A DNA stretch of 64,000 nt from NCBI GenBank assembly GCA_051162045.1, contig JBISDI010000013.1. One strand, written 5' to 3'. The position numbers were made by a program, and so were the translations under genes. The stretch comes from Anaerozeibacter quisquiliarum (GTDB taxonomy: Bacteria; Bacillota; Clostridia; Christensenellales; Aristaeellaceae). The notes under the pieces were generated by a model. It did not search any database, was not told the origin of the DNA, and saw nothing but the letters and a program-made list of their open reading frames with translations. Positions within the stretch are counted from its first letter, which is position 1. Every line of letters starts with the position of its first letter. Of the stretch, positions 7,538 to 15,382 are shown in pieces.

Positions 7538-8986
7538 ATGAGCATTCGCCTGATGCACCGGATGGGCGCGCTGCTGATGGCGCTGACGTTGCTTTGCGCA
7601 CCCGCTTGGGCGAAAGCGTCGCCGCGCGCGCGCAAGCTCACGCTGTCGCACAAGGCGCTGACGCTGTACCTCGGCGCGGTCGGCACCGGGCAGGGCGCGC
7701 AACTGCAGGCATCGGTTGCGCCGAGCGGGGCGGACGGCGCGCTTCGGTGGAGCAGCAACAAGCCTGACGTGGTCGGCGTGGACGGTCAGGGCATGGTAAC
7801 GGCGCTCAAATTGGGCAAGGCCGTGATTACCTGCAGGACCCTCGACGGCAGCCGTTTGAAGCGCACCGTGAAGGTGACGGTCAAGCCGCTCGTGCCCACC
7901 GCCCTTACGCTGTCCGAACCCTCGATGACCCTGGCCCCCGGCGAGCAGAAACCGCTCGGCTGGACCCTGTCGCCCGACAACGCCTACGACCAGCGCGTGA
8001 TGTTCCTGAGCTCGCAGCCCGCCGTGGCCCGCGTGTCGGCGGACGGCGTGGTCTCGGGCGTCAAGGCGGGCAGCGCCACGATCGCCGCCTGGACGCTCGC
8101 GGGCAAGCTCACGGCGTACTGCAATGTAACCGTGCGCCCTGCCGGGCGCGATACGCCCGATGTGTACTATCTGGCAATCGGGCAAGCCGGCTACCGCGCA
8201 GACAAGGCGCTGCCCGATGCCCGGGAGGATGTGAAACGGTTCAAGAAGACGATCGATACCGCCTCGCCGGGCCGGCCTCCGACCTTCGCATCCGGCCGGG
8301 TGCTGCAAGATTTGACGGGCAGCCGCCTGCGCGCGGCGCTTCAAAGTCTGTCGGCGATGGGCATGACCGATGACGACATCACCTTCTTCTATTACTCCGG
8401 GCACGGCGCGGACAGCGAATCCCGGCGTTACCGCGGCGCGTTGGTCGGCATCGACGATGCTGTGGTTTCGCTCGATGAGCTGCGCGGCCACCTGGACAAG
8501 GTACCGGGCACGGTGGTGGTGATGCTGGACAGCTGCCTGTCCGGTCAGTCGATTGAGCCCAAGAACGCCGGGGAGCGGGACTGGATTGCCTACAGCCAAG
8601 CCGTGATCGACGCGTTTCGGCCGGGCAGTACGGCCTCGGGCGCGCGGTCCAAGGCCGACCAGCCGCTGTTCGAAAACCAACCCGGCAAGTACATGGTGCT
8701 GGCCGCGTCCCGACCGCGCCAGTCGAGTTGGTCGTCCGGCGCCGGATACGGCGTGTTCACCTATTTCCTGTGCGAGGCGGCGGGCATCACGGGCGAACGG
8801 TCGCTCAAAGACATGGGCTACATGCCGGGCGACAGCGACCGCGACGGCCGCCTGTCGCTCAGGGAGACCTACGACTACGCCGCTCCCCGCATCTTGAACT
8901 GGACCCGAGAGGAAGGTGCCGATCCGCAAAACATGATGGCCTGGTCCGCAAACGACGCGTTCCCCATCTTTGCGCGGATTGGGTAG
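7538..8986 (+). CDS. Secreted Ig-like (BIG2) and caspase-like (peptidase C14/metacaspase) protein
   Basis: This 482-residue exported protein has a signal peptide (residues 1-26), two bacterial Ig-like BIG2 repeats (about 30-113 and 116-200, with WSSNKPDVVGVDGQGMVTAL and VARVSADGVVSGVKAGSATI), then a caspase-type domain (about 205-480). The expected dyad is present: His289 in YYSGHGADS and Cys333 in VVVMLDSCLSGQS. Family knowledge predicts a cysteine endopeptidase with Arg/Lys or Asp preference acting outside the cell or at the wall. The start was set at the ATG with GGAAGGGG upstream; a longer in-frame extension to 7412 lacks these features. It stands alone between the transporter and the glycan cluster. 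Confidence 0.88.
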   Translation: MSIRLMHRMGALLMALTLLCAPAWAKASPRARKLTLSHKALTLYLGAVGTGQGAQLQASVAPSGADGALRWSSNKPDVVGVDGQGMVTALKLGKAVITCRTLDGSRLKRTVKVTVKPLVPTALTLSEPSMTLAPGEQKPLGWTLSPDNAYDQRVMFLSSQPAVARVSADGVVSGVKAGSATIAAWTLAGKLTAYCNVTVRPAGRDTPDVYYLAIGQAGYRADKALPDAREDVKRFKKTIDTASPGRPPTFASGRVLQDLTGSRLRAALQSLSAMGMTDDDITFFYYSGHGADSESRRYRGALVGIDDAVVSLDELRGHLDKVPGTVVVMLDSCLSGQSIEPKNAGERDWIAYSQAVIDAFRPGSTASGARSKADQPLFENQPGKYMVLAASRPRQSSWSSGAGYGVFTYFLCEAAGITGERSLKDMGYMPGDSDRDGRLSLRETYDYAAPRILNWTREEGADPQNMMAWSANDAFPIFARIG

Positions 8987-9381
8987 CTTTCCATCGAAAT
9001 CACCACCACGTTCATCGGACGGATGGGTTCTTCGTACTGGCCAAGCCCGAAAGCGCAGGCTTAGCGGCGCGACGCCAGAGCGCTGACAAAGCTGTCAGCG
9101 CTCTGCGCGTTGCCGACAGGCGGCGCTTCTATGTTTCAGGACGGGCCCGTTCCCGTCGCATGACACAAGGGATGCAGCACCGTAGCCCCGGCTTCCGCTC
9201 AGAATTCGTCTTCGAAGGTTATCCCAACCTGGCCCCGCGGCCATCCAAGCTTCCCGGGATTCTGTAATCGCTCGCCCCGGATGAAGAACTGCCGGCCCCA
9301 AATCGGCTGCGCCGGAGCTTAAGTTTTTGTAATTTGAGCCGATATAAAGGTAAATGAAACAATGGATGGGGTGAATGCCCG
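8987..9381 (+). other. Gene-free 395-nt stretch before the glycan cluster
   Basis: No gene is supported here; the open frames overlap one another and have no binding sites. It contains a 13-bp perfect hairpin (9076-9088 and 9093-9105, loop AAGC) without a T-run. Before the cytidylyltransferase gene, TATAAA (9343-9348) with a poor -35 suggests a weak promoter. Confidence 0.5.
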
Positions 9382-10167
9382 GTGAAGGTGGTCATCTTGG
9401 CTGGCGGGCTGGGCACGCGCATCTCCGAGGAATCCCACCTGCGGCCCAAGCCCATGATCGAGATCGGCGGTGCGCCGATCCTGTGGCATATCATGAAATA
9501 TTACGCCCATTTCGGCCTCAGCGAGTTCGTCATCTGCTGCGGCTACAAGGGTCATATCATCAAGGAATACTTCGCGAATTATTATCTGCACCGCTGCGAC
9601 GTCACCTTCGATTTCGCCAACGGCAACGGCATGACCGTGCACAGCAACGTCGCCGAGCCGTGGAAGGTGACCGTGGTGGACACGGGGCTCGAAACCCAAA
9701 CCGGCGGTCGCATCAAGCGGATCCGGTCCTATATCGGCAATGAGACCTTCATGATGACCTACGGCGACGGCGTGGGCGATATCGACATTCACGCCCTGCT
9801 CGATCAGCACAAGGCCTCCGGCATGACGGCCACGCTCACCGCCGTTCAGCCCAGCGGTCGCTACGGGGTGTTGGATTTGGACGAGGACAAGAACTGCGTC
9901 GTCGGCTTCCGGGAGAAGGCCAAAGAGGATTCCAACTGGATCAACGCCGGCTTCATGGTGCTGGAACCGACCGTCTTCGACTACATAGAAGGGGACGCCA
10001 CCCCCTTCGAGCGGGAACCCATGATGGACCTGAGCGCCGCCGGTCGGTTGGGCGTATACCTCCACTACGGCTACTGGCAGTGCATGGATACCCAGCGCGA
10101 CAAAGCCGCGCTGGAACACCACTGGAACAGCGGCCATGCGCCGTGGAAATTGTGGGCGGACGCATGA
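9382..10167 (+). CDS. rfbF: Glucose-1-phosphate cytidylyltransferase
   Basis: This 261-residue protein is close to full RfbF length. It has the nucleotidyltransferase motif AGGLGTRISEESHLRPKPM at the N-terminus and the RfbF-type blocks IGGAPILWHIMKYYAHFG, MMTYGDGVGD, NWINAGFMVLEP and YWQCMDT. It makes CDP-glucose from glucose-1-phosphate and CTP, the entry to CDP-linked 3,6-dideoxyhexoses and other CDP sugars. It starts with GTG and shares ATGA with the next gene. The usual partner, CDP-glucose 4,6-dehydratase, is not in the cluster, so CDP-glucose may be used directly or the pathway is completed elsewhere. Confidence 0.92.
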   Translation: MKVVILAGGLGTRISEESHLRPKPMIEIGGAPILWHIMKYYAHFGLSEFVICCGYKGHIIKEYFANYYLHRCDVTFDFANGNGMTVHSNVAEPWKVTVVDTGLETQTGGRIKRIRSYIGNETFMMTYGDGVGDIDIHALLDQHKASGMTATLTAVQPSGRYGVLDLDEDKNCVVGFREKAKEDSNWINAGFMVLEPTVFDYIEGDATPFEREPMMDLSAAGRLGVYLHYGYWQCMDTQRDKAALEHHWNSGHAPWKLWADA

Positions 10168-11072
10168 TCTCCGTCATCATGCTGACCTATAACCGGGAAC
10201 ATATGGTGGGACGCATGATCGAATGCGTCCTCGCCCAGACGCACCGCGATTTTGAGTTTATCATCGTGGACAACGGCTCAACCGACCGTAGCGGCGCGAT
10301 CGCCGATGAATACGCTGCGAAAGACAGCCGTATTCGCGTCATTCACCGTGAGCGTGGGAATATCGGCAGCGGGCGCAACGCGGGGCTTGATGTAGCGCGG
10401 GGAGACTATATCGCCTTTGTGGATGACGACGATACCTGCACGCCGGATTTCCTGGAATTCCTTTACAACCTTGCGCTTGGGAACGACGCCGACGTGGCCA
10501 TCTGCGGCGCGGCCGACAAGGCGTTTGACGAGAAGAAGATCATGACCGCCGAAGAAGCACTGATTGAGCTCATGTGGCGCAAGCGGTACAACATGGGGTT
10601 TCCGACGAAGATGCTCGCGCGCAAACTTGCGACACAGATTCGATTTCCCGAAGGCGATAAATACGATGATATCTCGCAAATGCACTGGCTGCTGGCTCTT
10701 GCGAATCGCATCGCCTACCATGGACTGCCAAAGTACACCGCACATCGGCACGAGGGCAACAATTCTGCATGGACGACTGCGCACGAATTGCTGGACAGCG
10801 CGACGCTCGATGAATATCTGCGCGCCTACCGGTCGCGGACGGAGTGGTTATCGGAGCGCTTTCCAGAAAGCGCAGCAGCTTGGCGCTATTTTGAGTGGTC
10901 GTTTATGATTTCGATGGTGGAGAAAATCAGCCGGTTGGGGATCAAGGGTTGTAATGGACAACTGAGTGAGATGTTGCGGACGCTTACCCAAAACAGAGAT
11001 GAATTCTGTTCCGGCGAATGGATTCAAACCTTTGAAAGCGAATGGATGGAAATGTATGCTAAAGTTGGCTAA
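10164..11072 (+). CDS. GT2 family glycosyltransferase
   Basis: This 302-residue cytosolic protein is a GT-A fold glycosyltransferase. The N-terminus reads SVIMLTYNRE, followed by FIIVDNGSTD and the metal-binding acidic block FVDDDDTCTPDF. The start was chosen at the ATG overlapping the upstream stop (ATGA); the longer frame would run through rfbF. It probably transfers a sugar, perhaps from a CDP donor given its neighbour, onto a surface glycan. Donor and acceptor are not readable. G+C falls gradually through this gene. Confidence 0.9.
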   Translation: MISVIMLTYNREHMVGRMIECVLAQTHRDFEFIIVDNGSTDRSGAIADEYAAKDSRIRVIHRERGNIGSGRNAGLDVARGDYIAFVDDDDTCTPDFLEFLYNLALGNDADVAICGAADKAFDEKKIMTAEEALIELMWRKRYNMGFPTKMLARKLATQIRFPEGDKYDDISQMHWLLALANRIAYHGLPKYTAHRHEGNNSAWTTAHELLDSATLDEYLRAYRSRTEWLSERFPESAAAWRYFEWSFMISMVEKISRLGIKGCNGQLSEMLRTLTQNRDEFCSGEWIQTFESEWMEMYAKVG

Positions 11073-11865
11073 GTTCTCTCTGGTCATCGTAACCCGCTGC
11101 AATTTGCGGTGCAGGCTGTGCTGCGAGTATGTGCCGCAAAACAAGCCTTTCCCCGATATGACGGTCGAAGAAGCAAAGGAGATATTGTCATCCGCTTTTG
11201 CCGTGATCGATCGAATTGGAACGCTGCATCTCACGGGTGGCGGCGAGCCCTTCTTGCATCCGAAACTGGCTCAATTGATCGAAACGTCGATGGAATATCA
11301 GGATCGATTTGATCGATTGATGCTGTTCACCAACAGCACTATCCCGATTCCCGATGAGTTGCTGGGCGTGATGAAGCGTTATAGAGAGAAGATCCTCGTG
11401 CAAACGTCCTTGTACCACGTCAAACCCGATCGGGAAGAAGCGACGTTGAAGCTGTTGACCGAAAACGGCGTAGCCTGCAAGGTAGAAAAGTATTATGGCG
11501 ACGACCAGTCTTTCGGGGGCTGGGTGGATTTTGGCGGATGGGAGCCGCGCCATAGAACGCCGGAAGAACTAGAAAGAGTATTTCACACCTGTTCGGTGAC
11601 GCAAGTGCTTCAAGGGAATTGGCGCACCCGGGACGGCAAGGTGCATTGGTGCACGCGTTCCCAGCGCGGCATGGAATTGGGCTTGCTCCCCGACAACCCC
11701 GACGACTATGTGGATTTGCTGGATCGATCCGAAAGCCGTGAGGTCAAGCGTACAAAATTTGCAAAGATCGAGAATGCCAAGTACATTTCTGCCTGCGATT
11801 GCTGCAGCGGCGATGCGGGCACGTCGGATCACGAAAAGCGTTACCCGGCGGCGGAACAGCTTTGA
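11056..11865 (+). CDS. Radical SAM enzyme of a glycan cluster, copy 1
   Basis: This 269-residue protein has the [4Fe-4S]/SAM motif CX3CX2C at its start (TRCNLRCRLCC) and a GGGEPF SAM-binding block. It also carries features shared with its downstream paralogue: YYGDDQ, GGWVDFGGWE, and a C-terminal CxxC (CDCC) followed by KRYPAAEQL. The C-terminal cysteines may hold an auxiliary cluster. The start at 11056 lies 17 nt inside the preceding gene; the longer frame to 10966 has no homology. It probably modifies a sugar or lipid precursor of the glycan; the reaction is unknown. Confidence 0.85.
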   Translation: MLKLAKFSLVIVTRCNLRCRLCCEYVPQNKPFPDMTVEEAKEILSSAFAVIDRIGTLHLTGGGEPFLHPKLAQLIETSMEYQDRFDRLMLFTNSTIPIPDELLGVMKRYREKILVQTSLYHVKPDREEATLKLLTENGVACKVEKYYGDDQSFGGWVDFGGWEPRHRTPEELERVFHTCSVTQVLQGNWRTRDGKVHWCTRSQRGMELGLLPDNPDDYVDLLDRSESREVKRTKFAKIENAKYISACDCCSGDAGTSDHEKRYPAAEQL

Positions 11866-11880
11866 GCGGAGGGTGCAGCA

Positions 11881-12714
11881 ATGGCAGAAAAACTGACGGC
11901 GAAGATATTTGATTTCTTTATCACCACGAAATGCACAATGAACTGCGAACTCTGCGCGGCGGCTGTCCCGTACAACCCCAATCCTTGCCATACCCCAAAG
12001 GAGCGTGCTTTTCGGGAAATCAAAGAGTTTTTTCAAATTTGGGACTTTGCCGAGCGGGTTGAGTTTATCGGAGGGGAGCCTTTGATGCATCCTCAAATAC
12101 TCGAGATCGTCGAAGAGACCCTAAAATACCGCGATCAGTTTGATCGTCTAAGAATCACGACCAATGCCACCATTGTACCAAAGGATGATTTGTTAGAACT
12201 GGCGCGCAGCTGCGGGAAGTATTTTGACTTTATTGTGGACGATTATGGTGAGCATTCAAAAAATCTGAGGCCACTCATAGAGAAGCTGGAGCGATATGCT
12301 ATACCCTATCGTGTGGATGTATACCATGGTGAAGATCAGCGCTACAATGGATGGATACACTTTGGTGATTACGAGGAGTACGGCTATTCTGCAGAAGAGG
12401 TAGACGGTGTATTCCAGCGGTGTATCGCGCCGAAGAATGCGTTTACTTGCGTAAATGATGGGAAAGCATTTTCGTGTTGCTATGCTATGTCTTTATATTT
12501 GGTGAAAGGAATTTTGCCCAAAGAAGACGAGTATATCGATTTGATGGACGATGCAATAGCGCTTACACGAAAGAAGGGAATTGCGACGAGCTTTTGTGAT
12601 AAACCAATTCAAGCCTGCCATTACTGTAAAGGATTTGACAGCGAGAATGCACAACGCTATCCAGCGGCAAGACAAAAGCAAAAACGAGGGGCAAGTATTT
12701 ATGCACATAAATGA
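11881..12714 (+). CDS. Radical SAM enzyme of a glycan cluster, copy 2
   Basis: This 277-residue paralogue of the preceding gene has CX3CX2C in TKCTMNCELC, the FIGGEPLMHP block, YHGEDQ with GWIHFGDYE, and a C-terminal CHYC followed by QRYPAARQK. A middle cysteine group (RCIAPKN...TCVNDGKAFSCC) may bind a further cluster. It starts 15 nt after copy 1, with a GGAGGG site. Its base composition is clearly A/T-richer than the flanking genome. Having two diverged copies in tandem suggests two successive or paired reactions on the same substrate. Confidence 0.85.
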   Translation: MAEKLTAKIFDFFITTKCTMNCELCAAAVPYNPNPCHTPKERAFREIKEFFQIWDFAERVEFIGGEPLMHPQILEIVEETLKYRDQFDRLRITTNATIVPKDDLLELARSCGKYFDFIVDDYGEHSKNLRPLIEKLERYAIPYRVDVYHGEDQRYNGWIHFGDYEEYGYSAEEVDGVFQRCIAPKNAFTCVNDGKAFSCCYAMSLYLVKGILPKEDEYIDLMDDAIALTRKKGIATSFCDKPIQACHYCKGFDSENAQRYPAARQKQKRGASIYAHK

Positions 12715-13795
12715 CTATAAGGCACTGTTAAAAGCAAAGCTCAAAGAGTTTGAAGGGAAATGTATATTCTTATATGGCGCAAAGAATATGGGGAGAATTG
12801 CCCATAAGCTTCTGCAGCATTACCATGTCGGGGTGATGGGGTATATCGTATCTGGGAAGACGCCTAAAGAAGGGTATATGAACGGTATACCGATATATGG
12901 TCTTGACGATCTTCCGGAAGTACCGGCTAAAAATACCGTTGTTGTTCTTACGCTGAACCAGATGTATCATGAGCAAGTGATATCGTCACTGCGCAGCAGG
13001 GGCATCACATGCATCGACGATAGCTTTGTCGAGTTTCAGTATTACTTTTTTGCCGATGTATTTGCTCGTCTATTTGAGCAAAATGGGATTGACTTGTCTG
13101 GAGAATTGCTAGAAATAGGAAACTATCGCCAATTGAACCCGTATATACATTCCAATATGACCAGCTTTTTTCTGGAAGCTGGAGATTTGATGTTGCCTGC
13201 AATCTTCAACAATTATGATTTCTTGACTGAGGGAACTTACGAGTATGACAATGTCGTGCTGACAGAAGGAGATATTGTGCTGGATTGCGGCGCAAATATC
13301 GGTTTGTTTAGTTGCTGCGCCGCTTCCAGGGGGTGTACTGCTTATGCGTTTGAACCTATGGTAGGAAATTTGACAACGATACTCAAACAGCACGCTCGTC
13401 TTTATGACCCACTAATCAAACCGGTTCCATATGCGCTCGCTGATCGTATAGGTCAAATGGAAATCAACGTGGCCCCCTCTCCCGATGTTAGTGCATCCTT
13501 AGTCAGTGCTGATCATGCTGAATCTACCGAAATGGTGAAGGTTACGACAATCGATCGCTTTGTTGAGGAATCAGGGCTGAACAGGGTTGACTTTATTAAG
13601 GCGGACATAGAAGGCGCTGAGCGCCTAATGCTTGCCGGGGCAAAGGAGACGCTTAAGAGATTTTCGCCAAAGCTTGCCATATGCACCTATCATTTACCGG
13701 ATGATCTACAGGTATTGGAGGAGATCATCAGGGAAGCAAATCCGAAATATCATGTTGTACATAAGTGGGAAAAGCTGTTTGCGTGGGTGAAATGA
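12701..13795 (+). CDS. FkbM-type SAM methyltransferase with N-terminal Rossmann-like domain
   Basis: This 364-residue protein has two parts. Residues about 1-115 form a Rossmann-like unit (CIFLYGAKNMGRIAHKLL, then GIPIYGLDDL and NTVVVLTLN). Residues about 180-345 are an FkbM methyltransferase with motif I VLDCGANIGLFS, AFEPM and the family hallmark DFIKADIEGAE. It probably O-methylates a sugar of the glycan. The ATG at 12701, behind GAGGGG, overlaps the upstream gene by 14 nt. One line counted by hand (12721-12780) has 23 G/C in 60, far below the surrounding genome. Confidence 0.88.
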   Translation: MHINDYKALLKAKLKEFEGKCIFLYGAKNMGRIAHKLLQHYHVGVMGYIVSGKTPKEGYMNGIPIYGLDDLPEVPAKNTVVVLTLNQMYHEQVISSLRSRGITCIDDSFVEFQYYFFADVFARLFEQNGIDLSGELLEIGNYRQLNPYIHSNMTSFFLEAGDLMLPAIFNNYDFLTEGTYEYDNVVLTEGDIVLDCGANIGLFSCCAASRGCTAYAFEPMVGNLTTILKQHARLYDPLIKPVPYALADRIGQMEINVAPSPDVSASLVSADHAESTEMVKVTTIDRFVEESGLNRVDFIKADIEGAERLMLAGAKETLKRFSPKLAICTYHLPDDLQVLEEIIREANPKYHVVHKWEKLFAWVK

Positions 13796-13826
13796 GCTGA
13801 AAAATATTTGGAGGGACTTATGGGTT

Positions 13827-15365
13827 TTGAAACAAAAACGCACCTCGCTTCCCAGCAGCGGAACAACTATGACGATATTTGATGGTATTTTTCCGCTTGG
13901 CATGGGCACCAATCGATTTAAGATTGATGGCCCCGATGACGAGCGAGGTGTTGAGTCCGCTGCGGCCATCGTGGCGGCGGCACTGGATGCCGGTGTATCC
14001 TATGTTGACGTAGGGTATAGTTATTCTAGGGGAATGGCCGAAACAGTTTGTAAGCTTGCTTTCAAGCGCACAAAAGCGAAGCGGAATGTAACCATCAAGT
14101 CTTCCTTTATCGCGGATATGAGGGCGGATGACGCTCTGAGAAGGGTGGAGACCTCCTTTTCCCATATGGAGATCGACCATGCCGCATATTTTGTCGTTTG
14201 GAACATCGAAAGCTATGCGCAGTTTGGGGCAATCATGCGTAAAGGTGCTTTGTATGAAGGCGCATTGAAGGCCAAGGAGCGTGGCTTGGTCGACCATATC
14301 TGCTTTTCTACCCATGCTCCCGCAGCGGAGATTGTTAAAATCATCGAGAGTGGCGCTTTTGAGGGCGCGACCATATCGCTTTCCGTACTGAACAGCAGTG
14401 TGATGCAACCCGTTCTGGAATGTGCCACCCGAAACGATGTCGGCATTGTGGTCATGAATCCGCTGGGCGGGGGTATCGTGCCGCAAAACAGTGAGTACTA
14501 TTCCTTCTTGAAGAACGCCGATGAAGATCATGTGGCCACCGCTGCGCTCCGATTTGTAGCGGCGCATCCGGCGGTAAAGGTCGTATTGTCTGGCATGAGC
14601 ACCATGGAAGAGCTTCGGCACAATTTACGCGCGTTTCAGGCGGACAACGCAGAGAGTGATTGCGACAGGATTAAGCGCGTGTACGCGGGTTTGCGCGGGT
14701 TGGATGGCTTTTGCACCGGATGCGGATATTGCGATGGGTGCCCGGTTGGGATTCCGATTTCGTCCTATATGCAGAGCAACAATGCCAGACTGTTTCAGCC
14801 AACTCCGGCATACAACCGATCGGAGCCAGAACTCCTGAAGAGTATCCAGTTGTTCCGCAAGCTGTACCTGGACTTTCACATTTTGCCTGAGTGCAGCGAC
14901 AATCCTTGCATCCAATGCGGGAGATGCGAAAAGCGCTGTACGCAGGGGTTAAAGATCATGAAGGCATTGGAAGAAATACATGCCAATATGCAAAGAAGGG
15001 CCTTCTGCCAAGACGCGCGCAAAGAACGGCTAGGGGCTTTGCTGCATAACAAAGGGTACAAACTGGTGGGCTTCTATCCCGGAGCGGGATACTCTAACGA
15101 GGTCGTCCGCTTATATAAAAGCTTCTTCGGGCAGCCGGATTTCAAGATCATCTTCTTTGACAGCAACCCCAAACTGTGGCACTCCTCAAATGAGGGCATT
15201 CCAGTCTACCCGCCGGACCAGATCGCGGCATTGCAGCCTGAGATCATTGTTGTCAGCAATTACATCTATCAGGATGAAATATATGCCACGATAAAGTGCT
15301 ATGAGCGGGATGGTATCCACATTGAGAAGTTGCATTGCCCGGACGATGTGCCATGGGTGTTTTAG
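13827..15365 (+). CDS. Aldo/keto reductase fused to ferredoxin-like and Rossmann-like domains
   Basis: This 512-residue protein has an aldo/keto reductase barrel (about 15-290, with GVSYVDVGYSYSRG and VVMNPLGGGIVP). Two cysteine groups typical of AKR-ferredoxin proteins follow (CTGCGYCDGCPVG and CIQCGRCEKRC, about 295-375), and a C-terminal unit GFYPGAGYSNEVVRLYKSFF...GIPVYPPDQI resembles the N-terminal domain of the neighbouring FkbM protein. It may reduce or epimerise a keto-sugar. Start choice is unclear. TTG at 13827 is 11 nt from GGAGGG and in frame; an ATG at 13820 sits closer to the site but opens only a 20-codon frame; ATG 13869 is a later option. Confidence 0.82.
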   Translation: MKQKRTSLPSSGTTMTIFDGIFPLGMGTNRFKIDGPDDERGVESAAAIVAAALDAGVSYVDVGYSYSRGMAETVCKLAFKRTKAKRNVTIKSSFIADMRADDALRRVETSFSHMEIDHAAYFVVWNIESYAQFGAIMRKGALYEGALKAKERGLVDHICFSTHAPAAEIVKIIESGAFEGATISLSVLNSSVMQPVLECATRNDVGIVVMNPLGGGIVPQNSEYYSFLKNADEDHVATAALRFVAAHPAVKVVLSGMSTMEELRHNLRAFQADNAESDCDRIKRVYAGLRGLDGFCTGCGYCDGCPVGIPISSYMQSNNARLFQPTPAYNRSEPELLKSIQLFRKLYLDFHILPECSDNPCIQCGRCEKRCTQGLKIMKALEEIHANMQRRAFCQDARKERLGALLHNKGYKLVGFYPGAGYSNEVVRLYKSFFGQPDFKIIFFDSNPKLWHSSNEGIPVYPPDQIAALQPEIIVVSNYIYQDEIYATIKCYERDGIHIEKLHCPDDVPWVF

Positions 15366-15382
15366 GAAAGGGAGATCGTAAC

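Noticed and set aside
7388..8929. 513-codon minus-strand frame over the caspase-like gene
   Set aside because: Its translation is Arg/Ala/His-rich without motifs, while the plus strand encodes a signal peptide, BIG2 repeats and an intact catalytic dyad.
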